The notes: generated by a model not told the origin, from the sequence alone. DNA of 64,000 nt from Foetidibacter luteolus (GCF_009650435.1 NZ_VVIP01000078.1:1-64000); one strand, 5' to 3'. Counted from the stretch's first letter, positions 1 to 7,843 are shown. Program-made: numbers and translations.

Positions 1-839
1 CAGCTTACCAATACGACCTTTATTCACAAAACAAGAGCTTTTACTATAAGTCAATTCCATTCTACAACTACGACCAGACAAATTTTGGGAAGACGATTGT
101 TTACGATGCTAAGACAAAAAAGAGGTTGTATCAAATTGACAACTATCTGCCTCGTCAAGCTTTTCTGAGTAATAACGGTAAATCGCTTATCACGACAAGA
201 TATTGGATGTGGGGACATGATAACTTTGACGACCAAGAGCTCATTGAATTTTATGTGAATGGGAAAAAATCAAAGAAGTACTTTGTAAAGGACTTAATAA
301 GCGACAGGTCAAAACTTCAATTTACTTCATCACATACTCTATGGTATGATGATATGTTTATTTACAATGACACACTATTTGTGTTGACCTTAGATGATAA
401 GGCAATACTTATTGACGCCAACAAGACTGAAATCATTGGAAGAAAAGACAAATCATTTGTGACGAAGCGGTTCGACTTGAAAAAGCTTCCTCAACTGAAA
501 TCGGTGGTGTACGATAAAATAAAATATCCAGAAGGTTATCAGTTTCCAGATTTGATTACGGGAAGGAAGTTTAGGACTGAGTTAATCAAAGGTTTAAACA
601 AGACCGAAGTAAAAGACTACGATAGCTGCAAATTCTATATTATGGTTTATGGAGCTATTGACAGGAAAGGCCATTGTGATATTTTCTTACTATCTGCAAG
701 TATAAATAAGAGTGACAAAGATGACCCACTATGGAAAAAGCAAGTTGCAGATTGGGTAACAAGGCAAAAGTACAAGACTGACCTCATTCCAATTAACTGC
801 GACAAATGGGTTTTTCAGGAATTCTTTTATCTCAAGTGA
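1..839 (+). CDS. Hypothetical protein, 5' end outside the window
   Basis: The reading frame is open from base 3 and ends at the TGA at 837-839, so the first residues lie upstream; the in-frame TTG at 126 is internal and is not the start. At least 279 residues are visible. The protein is rich in aromatic and charged residues, with strands such as 'DTLFVLTLDDKAILID' that suggest a beta-rich fold. No signal peptide, membrane segment or catalytic motif can be seen. The stop codon lies 7 bases before the attC-like site at 847-1052, the usual packing for the gene of an integron cassette. I do not recognise the family and no function is proposed. Confidence 0.75.
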   Translation, partial: AYQYDLYSQNKSFYYKSIPFYNYDQTNFGKTIVYDAKTKKRLYQIDNYLPRQAFLSNNGKSLITTRYWMWGHDNFDDQELIEFYVNGKKSKKYFVKDLISDRSKLQFTSSHTLWYDDMFIYNDTLFVLTLDDKAILIDANKTEIIGRKDKSFVTKRFDLKKLPQLKSVVYDKIKYPEGYQFPDLITGRKFRTELIKGLNKTEVKDYDSCKFYIMVYGAIDRKGHCDIFLLSASINKSDKDDPLWKKQVADWVTRQKYKTDLIPINCDKWVFQEFFYLK

Positions 840-846
840 CGAATAG

Positions 847-1052
847 CAGCACACAACAGGCAGTTTTGCGTCAGCAGGGGGCGACGACTAAATCCTCATC
901 GGTAGTACTACCATCACCTACATATCCGGCTGATCGAACACAGATGAGCAAGAGAATATATTTTCAGCTTTTGTAACTTACATCGGCTGCAGTTCCGGGC
1001 TGGACGTTTTTCAAATGCCCTGCCGAACGCAAAGCTGTGGGCGTTAGGCGTT
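847..1052 (+). repeat. attC-like site A
   Basis: The opening box is AGCACACAAC (847-856) and the closing box starts with G1043^TTAGGCGTT. The inner arms pair well: CAGTTTTGCGTCAGCAGGG on the left against CCCTGCCGAACGCAAAGCTG on the right, with one extra base on one side. The interior shares the block ATCGGCTGCAGTTCCGGG (about 982-999) with sites B, C and F. It ends the left-most cassette and precedes the Hachiman cassette. The 206-bp length exceeds the roughly 60-140 bp usual for described attC sites. Confidence 0.7.
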
Positions 1053-1092
1053 ATGCAATGACAGCCCCTACAAACCATCAACAGACCGGCAA

Positions 1093-1992
1093 ATGAGACA
1101 GTCTTTACTCAACCTTATTGAAAAAACAATTGTCTACCAATATGACCTGCCTAATTCAAATGTTGGGATATCAAAAACTATCATCTCTGTTGATAATGAC
1201 CAATGCTTTAAATCTCTCGACAAAAACGACTTTACTGAAATTATTTACAATTCTATTTTAGAATATTCATTTAATGAATTTGAAATTGAAAACAAAGACT
1301 TTGACAAATTACATTTTATAGCATTACAAAAGAGGTTAAAATATAATCCCGATTTGGACCTTGACCAAAAGGTGAAATATGGTTTTTTAGGAGAGGTTAT
1401 CTTGTTTGGGGTGCTATACGTACTATTTAAGTCGCAGCCATTAATAGCAAGAGGATACTTTTATAATCCATTAGAGAATTCAGAAACTAAAGGATACGAC
1501 TCTTATCATTTAATTGAAAATAATAATCAGACAGAACTTTGGTTTGGCGAAGTCAAATTTCATAAAAATTTTAAAACTGGAATTGATAGCATTTTTAAAA
1601 ATATTGACAAAGCAATTTCCGATGATTATCTAAAGACAAACGTATTCGCTATTTCAAACCAAATTAATAATCTACATTACCGAGGTTCAAGAATTGAATC
1701 AGTTATTAAAGATTGGGAAGAGAATCCCTACTTGTCTATAATTAACGAACTACGGCAACACAATATGAAATTGGTTTATCCTGTGATGCTGTTGTATGAA
1801 GAAGATGATTCAGGATTTGATGAGAGTATCAAAAATGTACCTCAATATATTCAAGACAATTATACGGCAAAGGCTTTTAACATTACAGTGCCATACTCGA
1901 TTTTTTTTATTTTGGTTCCTATGAAAGACGTTAAAACAATTAAAGAAGAAGTTATAAAATGGATAGAATTAAGGAAACCACTAATGTCTTAA
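1093..1992 (+). CDS. hamA: Hachiman defence nuclease HamA (DUF1837)
   Basis: This 299-residue protein is the nuclease subunit of a Hachiman antiphage system. The DUF1837 fold is recognisable by a GE pair at residues 100-101, 'KGYDSYHLI' with Asp136, and 'WFGEVKFHK' carrying Glu153-x-Lys155. Together these give a PD-(D/E)xK-type active site. HamA is known to act with HamB, degrading DNA once the helicase is triggered. The ATG at 1093 is chosen because it begins the conserved frame and lies 49 bases after the cassette crossover at 1043/1044; no clear ribosome site is seen. The 3' end overlaps hamB by 34 bp, so the two are translationally linked. Its A+T-rich composition differs from the core genes. 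The only doubt is functional activity. Confidence 0.9.
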   Translation: MRQSLLNLIEKTIVYQYDLPNSNVGISKTIISVDNDQCFKSLDKNDFTEIIYNSILEYSFNEFEIENKDFDKLHFIALQKRLKYNPDLDLDQKVKYGFLGEVILFGVLYVLFKSQPLIARGYFYNPLENSETKGYDSYHLIENNNQTELWFGEVKFHKNFKTGIDSIFKNIDKAISDDYLKTNVFAISNQINNLHYRGSRIESVIKDWEENPYLSIINELRQHNMKLVYPVMLLYEEDDSGFDESIKNVPQYIQDNYTAKAFNITVPYSIFFILVPMKDVKTIKEEVIKWIELRKPLMS

Positions 1993-4265
1993 GACAGATA
2001 AACAAATTCAACTCAAAGGAAATATCTGATGATGTCCTTATTAAATCTGTATGCGACTACTTTAACGAAATAAAAAATGATACTTTAAATCAGTCAGACT
2101 TAAAATTTCTGAAATACATATCAAATATCTCAGGCATTCCTCATTACTTCGATTTACTTAACAATTTCAACCAAACTACTGAAATAGAAAATTTCAACTT
2201 AAACACATTTGCATCTTTACTTTACGAAAGCACTTTACATACTAATGACAATTTAAAAGTTCATAAATATCAAATGAAAATTATGGACTTATATGAGGCT
2301 GGAAAGCTGAACAGATATTTTCTATCTGCAAGCACATCCTTTGGCAAAACCCATATAGTTTTTGAAATAATAAAGAAAATGAACTATGGAAATGTGGTTT
2401 TGATATTTCCAACCATTGCGTTACTATCGGAGAATTTAGAAAAAATAATATCAGATAGCAACTATGAATACTTTAGAAATAAATACAAAATCCATACTTT
2501 AAGTGAGGCAAGTCAATTCGGCGAAAATAATTTATTCATATATACTCCAGAAAGATTCTTGTCCTTCAAAGAAAAAAATCCAGAAAAAATTAGTTTTGAT
2601 TTTGCATTTATTGATGAAATATACAAAATCGACAATGAATATATTATGGACGATGAGGTTAAAGAAAATGAAAGAGACGTCGCTTATCGTTTGTCAGTAT
2701 TCTACGCTTTGGAAAATAACGTGGATGTTTTGTTAGCCGGACCATACATTGATTTTTACGATTCCCAAAAGAACGGATATAATAGTTCATTCGACAATTT
2801 CCTAATGCAAAACAAAATTGAGCTCGTCAACTATAATCAGTATGAGATTGTTAGTAAATCTTATGAAGACATTAAGTCCAAAAAGCATATTGAGGTTGAT
2901 AAAGAATTAACATTTGATTTTGAATCCACAAAAAAATCAGATAAGTTTATTGAAGTAGCCAGAAAAATAAATGCAATTGATGAAAATACCATTGTATACT
3001 GTTCAACTAGAAACTCTACAGAGAACTATGCAACGACGCTTTTAGAATCCAATGTATTTAATAACCATTCTGACTCAAGTTATTCTGATTTTATAAACCA
3101 TATATCAAGAAACTTTAACAAGGAATGGACAATTATAAAAGCCCTTCAAAAAGGAATTGGTGTCCATCATGGCTTAATTCCAAAGTACATTCAAAAAGAA
3201 ATTATTTCTTTATTCAATGCTGGTTATTTAAAAGTTTTAATATCAACAACTACAATAACTGAAGGAGTAAACACATCTGCGAAAAATTTAATTGTATTAC
3301 ATAGTAAGAAAGGCGATAAAGACCTTAAAAAATTTGATGCAAAAAACATAGCAGGAAGAGCTGGAAGGTTTGGGCATCATTATGCAGGAAGAGTAATTGT
3401 ACTCGACTCAAAATTTATGAAAGCAATTGAATCAGATGCACAGGGAATAAAGCATAAAAATTACGATTTACAAGCCCCCAAAGACGAAATTGATTTATTT
3501 TACTCTAATGATGAATTTCTTACTCAAGCTGACAAAGCAAGAAAAACGGATATAAAAGCAGAACAAGAAAAGAGAGGCATTCCCGATGAAATTTTCAATT
3601 TATATAAAGTTGTAAGTCGCCTTGATAAGATTGTAATTTATGATGAGATTAAAAAATTGACAGCCTTAGAAATAGAATCTATAAGAAATCTCATTAGAGT
3701 TATTAACTATAAGATGGACATTGACAATGATGGTTTCCAAATAATTTTAAAAGTCATTTTTCCAATCGTCAAAAATGAAAAGCTCAAGTTTTATATTACA
3801 CAAAGAGATAAAAACGAACAATATTCAGTACTAACACACTTAATTCATTTTTATCTAATCGGTGGTTTTATGAGTTCAGTTAGGTTTAAACTAACTCAAA
3901 ATAAAACGATTGATAAAGCTATATCCGAGACAGCCGATTTTGTTTATAATACTTTGAAATATCAGGTCGTCAAATATCTAGGTGTGTTTAATGTTATGTT
4001 CAGGTTTATACAAGCGCAGGAAAATAATAAAACATTTGATGAGACTACTGGTATTGACCGTCTTTTAGTAAAACTTGAATATAATGCCTTAACTGAATTT
4101 GGACGGATAGCAAGTGATTATGGAGTGCCGTCCAACATTATAGACTACTATGAAAATAGCGATAAATCAAATGCGATTAGAGCTAATTTTGACACTTATG
4201 AGATGAGCATATTTAATAGAATTGAAAAAATAATTAACTCGACAGACAGAAGCACAAACGCCTAA
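1959..4265 (+). CDS. hamB: Hachiman defence helicase HamB
   Basis: This 768-residue superfamily 2 helicase is the partner of HamA. Walker A 'SASTSFGKT' is at residues 123-131, motif Ia 'FPTIALLSEN' at 150-159, the DExx box 'FIDEIY' at 217-222, motif V 'STTTITEGVNT' at 429-439 and motif VI 'NIAGRAGRFG' at 463-472. The motif VI form resembles Ski2-like helicases, as expected for HamB. The C-terminal 250 residues have no recognisable catalytic motif. The ATG at 1959 lies inside the end of hamA. All helicase motifs are intact, so the gene looks functional. The reading frame ends at TAA 4263-4265, inside the opening box of the next attC-like site, so the gene fills its cassette exactly. Confidence 0.92.
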   Translation: MDRIKETTNVLRQINKFNSKEISDDVLIKSVCDYFNEIKNDTLNQSDLKFLKYISNISGIPHYFDLLNNFNQTTEIENFNLNTFASLLYESTLHTNDNLKVHKYQMKIMDLYEAGKLNRYFLSASTSFGKTHIVFEIIKKMNYGNVVLIFPTIALLSENLEKIISDSNYEYFRNKYKIHTLSEASQFGENNLFIYTPERFLSFKEKNPEKISFDFAFIDEIYKIDNEYIMDDEVKENERDVAYRLSVFYALENNVDVLLAGPYIDFYDSQKNGYNSSFDNFLMQNKIELVNYNQYEIVSKSYEDIKSKKHIEVDKELTFDFESTKKSDKFIEVARKINAIDENTIVYCSTRNSTENYATTLLESNVFNNHSDSSYSDFINHISRNFNKEWTIIKALQKGIGVHHGLIPKYIQKEIISLFNAGYLKVLISTTTITEGVNTSAKNLIVLHSKKGDKDLKKFDAKNIAGRAGRFGHHYAGRVIVLDSKFMKAIESDAQGIKHKNYDLQAPKDEIDLFYSNDEFLTQADKARKTDIKAEQEKRGIPDEIFNLYKVVSRLDKIVIYDEIKKLTALEIESIRNLIRVINYKMDIDNDGFQIILKVIFPIVKNEKLKFYITQRDKNEQYSVLTHLIHFYLIGGFMSSVRFKLTQNKTIDKAISETADFVYNTLKYQVVKYLGVFNVMFRFIQAQENNKTFDETTGIDRLLVKLEYNALTEFGRIASDYGVPSNIIDYYENSDKSNAIRANFDTYEMSIFNRIEKIINSTDRSTNA

Positions 4266-4459
4266 CAAAAGGTTTGCCGCAAGGCTGGCGGACTGAATAA
4301 CAATTGGCAGTTGTACTATTATCAGCTAATATCGGGCTTGACCGAATTCTATTTGGCTTTTAGTTGTTAACTTCAACATCAGTTTTTCAATCGGCTTCAG
4401 TTGCCGGGCAGACAGTTATAAAATACCAGCCCTGCGGCAAGCCCCGAACGTTGGCAGTA
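4257..4459 (+). repeat. attC-like site B
   Basis: The opening box AACGCCTAAC (4257-4266) is the exact reverse complement of GTTAGGCGTT at 1043-1052, the start of the same cassette. The closing box begins at G4450^TTGGCAGT. The inner arms GGTTTGCCGCAAGGCTGG (4271-4288) and CCAGCCCTGCGGCAAGCC (4427-4444) pair over 18 positions with two mismatches. Bases 4389-4408 hold the block shared with sites A, C and F. Site C is a close homologue over its whole length. Confidence 0.8.
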
Positions 4460-4466
4460 ATGTTAT

Positions 4467-4808
4467 ATGAGCCTTATGCAAACAATAGAGAAGCAAGTAG
4501 CAGATACAATAAGAACAATCGAATCTTTTTTTTCAGAAAGCTTTTTTGAAGTTAGTAGCACTCATGAGACATTAAATAAAGCTGTTGCTAAAACTCAGAG
4601 AAAAGATGAAGGTTTTTTCTTCGAATTTTCAAAGATGAGTTTGCCATCTCAAGATGATAGGCACAAGATTACATATGCCCCGACATTACCAATTAGATTT
4701 TCAAATAATTTTAGGATTATCGAATTTGACTTAATCAAATCAAAATGCAATTTTTCTTTTGGGTTTGCAGGATTCACTTCGGTATCTGGTTTTATAAAAA
4801 GAGTTTAA
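4467..4808 (+). CDS. N-terminal fragment of a frameshifted HEPN-motif protein
   Basis: This 113-codon frame starts at ATG 4467, 16 bases after the crossover at 4450/4451. It ends at TAA 4806-4808, just downstream of the run AAAAA at 4796-4800. Removing one A from the run would read straight on into the frame of the following 348-codon ORF, joining '...SGFIK' to 'EFKTEALPSH...'. The +1 frame is open from 4798. The most economical reading is one gene of about 465 codons with a one-base insertion, either a real mutation or a sequencing error in a homopolymer. The fragment itself has no recognisable domain. Two separate genes are less likely because the second has only a TTG start and no ribosome site. 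Confidence 0.7.
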   Translation: MSLMQTIEKQVADTIRTIESFFSESFFEVSSTHETLNKAVAKTQRKDEGFFFEFSKMSLPSQDDRHKITYAPTLPIRFSNNFRIIEFDLIKSKCNFSFGFAGFTSVSGFIKRV

Positions 4809-4818
4809 GACTGAAGCA

Positions 4819-5865
4819 TTGCCAAGTCACAACCATTCTTATTATCGAGCAGTAATTATAAGAGAGACAGATCATGCCTTAAGCGGTTTTTTTGCACACA
4901 ATAATTGTTTGAAAATCGGGACAAGCACATATGGCTCGGGAGTATTAGAAATTAACATAAAAGGCACTCAACTTAATCTATTTTCCTATAAATCAAAGGA
5001 AACAAAAAATTCATATTTCATAATAGAGACTCAAGACAAGTGCTCTTATTCAAATTTCATTTCACTTCAAGATGAGATAATACTTGCAATTACTTATTTA
5101 ACTGGGACTTTTTTAGGAAAAGAGATTTATATAATTGGTAGCGATACAAATACTTTTGAAAAAAACTCTGTATTGAGCTTAAAACGCTTTTTTGATGATT
5201 TAAAAAATGGTTATGCAGCGATTCCAGATGTCACTCTTCAGCATCAGGTAAATGCACCAGTTATAAGATTTTCAGTTAAATGCCTTGAGAGCCTTATCAC
5301 TGAACTCATTGATTCATTGGTTTACAAAAGAACTCTTTTACTTCTTTGCCAGGCTCACACTGAGCCAGCTTATGTGACATCAACTTTATATTCTGTAGCT
5401 CTCGAAACTATCACAAACAAAATATCAGAAGAAATAAAAGAAAAAATAAAGCCAATAAAAGAAAAGGAAATTTCCAACAACCTTAGATGCGAACTTAAAA
5501 AGGCACTACAAGAATTTAAAGCTAAACTTTCAGACGAAGCATTTACAAAAATCACATCTGACATTGATAGAATTAATTCGCCGACTAATAAACAAAAACT
5601 ATTACAGCCATTTAAACATTTAAATATTACCCTGCCATCAAAAGACATTGAAGCTATAGAGAGACGAAATGATTTTTTACATGGTAGGATACCTGAGCAA
5701 GACGATAAACATTATCTGTCCTTAACTAACGGAAGGCTTCTGTTTTGCATCAATTGTTTAGTTTTAAAGCATATTGGTTTTGAAGGATATGTAGTTTATC
5801 ATCCGAGCATATATCAATTTAATAACAACCTAAAAATTGAAGAGAGTTTAATTCGAAAAGTGTAA
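4819..5865 (+). CDS. HEPN-motif protein (C-terminal part of split gene)
   Basis: These 348 codons begin at a TTG, but the frame is open from 4798 and probably continues the preceding fragment after a one-base shift. The C-terminal third is helical and contains 'ERRNDFLHGRI' with Arg283-x4-His288. This is the R-x4-6-H signature of HEPN ribonucleases, in a setting like ApeA-type antiphage proteins. HEPN proteins of this kind cleave RNA during abortive infection. The remainder is a beta-rich N-terminal region without named motifs. It shares a cassette array with a Hachiman system, which fits a defence role, but the assignment is by motif and context only. The stop codon is 7 bases before site C. 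Confidence 0.65.
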   Translation: MPSHNHSYYRAVIIRETDHALSGFFAHNNCLKIGTSTYGSGVLEINIKGTQLNLFSYKSKETKNSYFIIETQDKCSYSNFISLQDEIILAITYLTGTFLGKEIYIIGSDTNTFEKNSVLSLKRFFDDLKNGYAAIPDVTLQHQVNAPVIRFSVKCLESLITELIDSLVYKRTLLLLCQAHTEPAYVTSTLYSVALETITNKISEEIKEKIKPIKEKEISNNLRCELKKALQEFKAKLSDEAFTKITSDIDRINSPTNKQKLLQPFKHLNITLPSKDIEAIERRNDFLHGRIPEQDDKHYLSLTNGRLLFCINCLVLKHIGFEGYVVYHPSIYQFNNNLKIEESLIRKV

Positions 5866-5871
5866 AAACAC

Positions 5872-6073
5872 TACTGCCAACAAAAGGTTTGCCGCAATGC
5901 TGGCAGACGTAATAACCATCGGTAGTTTTACTACTATCAGCTAATATCGGGCTTGACCGAATTCTATTGGCTTTTAGTTGTTAACTTCATCATCAGTTTT
6001 TCAATCGGCTTCGGTTGCCGGGCGGACAGTTACAAAATACCAGCCCTGCGGCAAGCCTAGAACGTTACCTGCA
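5872..6073 (+). repeat. attC-like site C
   Basis: The opening sequence AACACTACTGCCAAC (5867-5881) is complementary to GTTGGCAGTAATGTT (4450-4464), the start of the same cassette, at 14 of 15 positions. The closing box begins at G6064^TTACCTGCA. The inner arms are GGTTTGCCGCAATGCTGG and CCAGCCCTGCGGCAAGCC. The interior is nearly identical to site B, including TAATATCGGGCTTGACCGAA and AATCGGCTTCGGTTGCCGGG. Confidence 0.8.
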
Positions 6074-6076
6074 ATT

Positions 6077-6799
6077 ATGAGACTACTCACAACCATATTT
6101 CTGCTGAAACTTATTCAGTCATGCAAAGACACAAAACAGCATGACAGACGAACTGCTTTCGATGACAATTTATTAATCGGTGAATGGCGACTTGACTCTT
6201 CAACTAATCGCTTCTTTTCTTATGACAGACTGATTATTTTAGAAGACAGCAGTCTTTATTTATTTTCAGGTTCGGACGGAGGTTCTTTAATGACTACAGG
6301 ACGCAGGTTTGGGAAAGATTCAATTTTGACAGAACTCTATGGCACTTTGAAATTAAATTTAATTGACTCTAACCATTTCCAGTTAGGCGGTGGTTGGACA
6401 AATAATGAAAACTTTTACAAACGATCTAAATATGGAGACTTTCATGACAACTTAAAAGAATACTTAAAGCAAGATTCCTTAAGAAAAAAAGTTATTGGTT
6501 GGTGGAAACTAGTCTCATTTCAAATGCCTGTAAAACTTATTAATTACAGCGGCTATTTTGACAAATTCACATTAAATATTCGAGAAGACGGTAATGCAGT
6601 TTTTTATCTTGAGAATAAACTTGATTCTACAGTTGACTATTCATACAAGGTTAATGTAGACGGCATTGACTTTAATCGTGGTTGTATTGTTGGGTCAGAC
6701 TGTAAGACATCTTTTGATTCTAAAGGGAGAATGAAATTAGTACTTGACAACAGAATGGGCGACACATTACTGTTAGAAAGACTTACCGACCTAAAATAA
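6077..6799 (+). CDS. Lipoprotein with two lipocalin-like halves
   Basis: The 240-residue product starts 'MRLLTTIFLLKLIQSCKD', a lipoprotein signal with lipobox 'LIQS-C' at Cys16, so it should be anchored to a membrane facing the periplasm or surface. The mature part holds two similar stretches, 'LIGEWRLDS' near residue 35 and 'VIGWWKLVS' near residue 139. Each is followed by beta-rich sequence, as in duplicated lipocalin-like domains. The ATG at 6077 is preferred over an upstream in-frame ATG at 5978, which lies inside the attC-like site; the chosen start is 12 bases after the crossover at 6064/6065. The stop codon abuts the next site. Ligand and role are unknown. Confidence 0.75.
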   Translation: MRLLTTIFLLKLIQSCKDTKQHDRRTAFDDNLLIGEWRLDSSTNRFFSYDRLIILEDSSLYLFSGSDGGSLMTTGRRFGKDSILTELYGTLKLNLIDSNHFQLGGGWTNNENFYKRSKYGDFHDNLKEYLKQDSLRKKVIGWWKLVSFQMPVKLINYSGYFDKFTLNIREDGNAVFYLENKLDSTVDYSYKVNVDGIDFNRGCIVGSDCKTSFDSKGRMKLVLDNRMGDTLLLERLTDLK

Positions 6800-6800
6800 C

Positions 6801-7004
6801 TGCAGGTAACATTGGTATTGCCAATAGTGGGGCTTGACATTGGAGCAATCAGTAGTAGTAATTCTGTTGTACTGCGGTTCGGGGCTCGACGAATTAAGCC
6901 CAGCATTAGTTCTTAATATTTATCTTTATCAAAAAGCCAGGCAGCGGTTCCGGCGGACGGAATTCTAATTCCCCACCAGCGGCAATACCTATTCGTTACC
7001 TGCA
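6801..7004 (+). repeat. attC-like site D
   Basis: The opening box TGCAGGTAAC (6801-6810) is the exact reverse complement of GTTACCTGCA (6064-6073), the start of the same cassette. The closing box is G6995^TTACCTGCA. The arms GGTATTGCCAATAGTGGGG and CCCCACCAGCGGCAATACC pair well although their sequence differs from sites B and C. Structure is therefore conserved while sequence is not. The site is followed by the recombinase relic rather than by a normal cassette. Confidence 0.72.
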
Positions 7005-7033
7005 AGCATAGAGCGACACACCCTAACGAATAG
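6989..7033. repeat. Inverted repeat at recombinase/array junction
   Basis: CTATTCGTTA (6989-6998) and TAACGAATAG (7024-7033) are perfect reverse complements separated by 25 bases. The left arm includes the crossover position of site D, and the right arm ends where recombinase homology begins. It may mark the boundary of the insertion, or be a remnant of a further recombination site. Confidence 0.6.
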
Positions 7034-7639
7034 CACTTCCTGCATGTAAAGGGGCAGCTTGCGGGCGATGAATTTGGAGAGGCCTACATACCGGTCTTTT
7101 TTGCCTTTGCCCAGGCGGATATGCACCTGGCTGCGCTGCACATCTACGTCCGTTATCTTGAGCAGCCGCAGTTCATTGATCCGCAGGCCGCCTGCGTAGG
7201 CAAAGGCTAACAGGAAACGGTGCTTTAAGGGGCGGGGGGACTTAAACAGCTCTTTGCATTCCTGTTTGGATAACACCACAGGCAACTTCTTTTCTTTCTT
7301 TACCGGCGGCATCTGTATGGCTTTATCTTCCATATTAAACAGCCGGAACCAGTAACGAAGGGCGAATACGGCATGCTTGAAATAGGTAAGGGAACATTGT
7401 TCATGCACCATCATGCGGTAGAGGTAACTGTTAATCTCTTCCACGCTGACAAGGTGGGGTGGCCGGTTAAAATGAATGGCTATATACGCCAGGCTGCGGC
7501 TGTAGTTTACCAGCAGGCTTTTACTGCTTTGTTCTATTGTTGCCTTTTCGATAAATTTGGCGTATGCATCTGCAAAACCCGGTACGCCTTTCTTTGCTTG
7601 TGATACAACCGCGTTGTACTGTCTTTTGATAGAACTCAT
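6989..7639 (-). pseudogene. Truncated tyrosine recombinase
   Basis: Residues 1-202 resemble a tyrosine recombinase: an N-terminal SAM-like DNA-binding domain (about 20-105), then the start of the catalytic domain with 'AGGLRINELRLL' (catalytic Arg153) and 'GKGKKDRYV' (beta-hairpin lysine near 180). The frame then runs 14 codons into unrelated sequence and stops. The H-x-x-R pair and the nucleophilic tyrosine are missing, so it cannot be active. Homology ends at about 7034, directly beside a 10-bp inverted repeat (6989-6998 / 7024-7033) overlapping the closing box of site D. The N-terminal half is not like integron IntI and looks closer to the stand-alone recombinases of Bacteroidota mobile elements. 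It is read against the array and has probably interrupted a cassette. Confidence 0.75.
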
Positions 7640-7708
7640 AGTAAATGGTTTTGTTGAACCTATAAGTTCCGAATTTTGATATAAGGCAGGAAAGGCTACC
7701 GAAGGTTT

Positions 7709-7843
7709 AGTTCAACAGGCGGTTTGCCACCATACCGGCTGAAGAACAAGTGTTAAACAAGTGAACATTATTCAACTTCGTAATAAATTTAAACCGACGA
7801 ACCACGAATGCCGCTACAGCGGCAAGCCGATGGACATTATGCG
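7709..7843 (+). repeat. Divergent, shorter attC-like site E
   Basis: The opening box AGTTCAAC (7709-7716) is followed by AGGCGGTTTGCC. The right arm GCGGCAAGCCGATGGACATT ends with A^TT near 7836/7837 in place of G^TT. The arms pair through GGCAA and CCG. The conserved interior of sites A-D is missing and the site is only about 135 bp. A short GTTGAAC at 7652-7658 mirrors the opening box, so a tiny non-coding unit may lie between the recombinase relic and this site. Confidence 0.5.

Noticed and set aside
4364-4549. ORF starting at 4364
   Set aside because: It lies within site B and is the same translated repeat sequence that produces the false start at 5978; not a gene.
4467-5865. Reading the two ORFs as a toxin-antitoxin pair
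   Set aside because: The second frame is open upstream of its TTG and joins the first after a one-base change in a homopolymer; a single split gene is simpler.
5978-6076. Longer N-terminus for the lipoprotein starting at ATG 5978
   Set aside because: The extra codons lie inside attC-like site C and would bury the lipoprotein signal peptide.
6989-7639. Calling this recombinase the integron integrase IntI
   Set aside because: The N-terminal half does not resemble IntI, the C-terminal catalytic residues are missing, and it lies inside the array instead of at its attI end.
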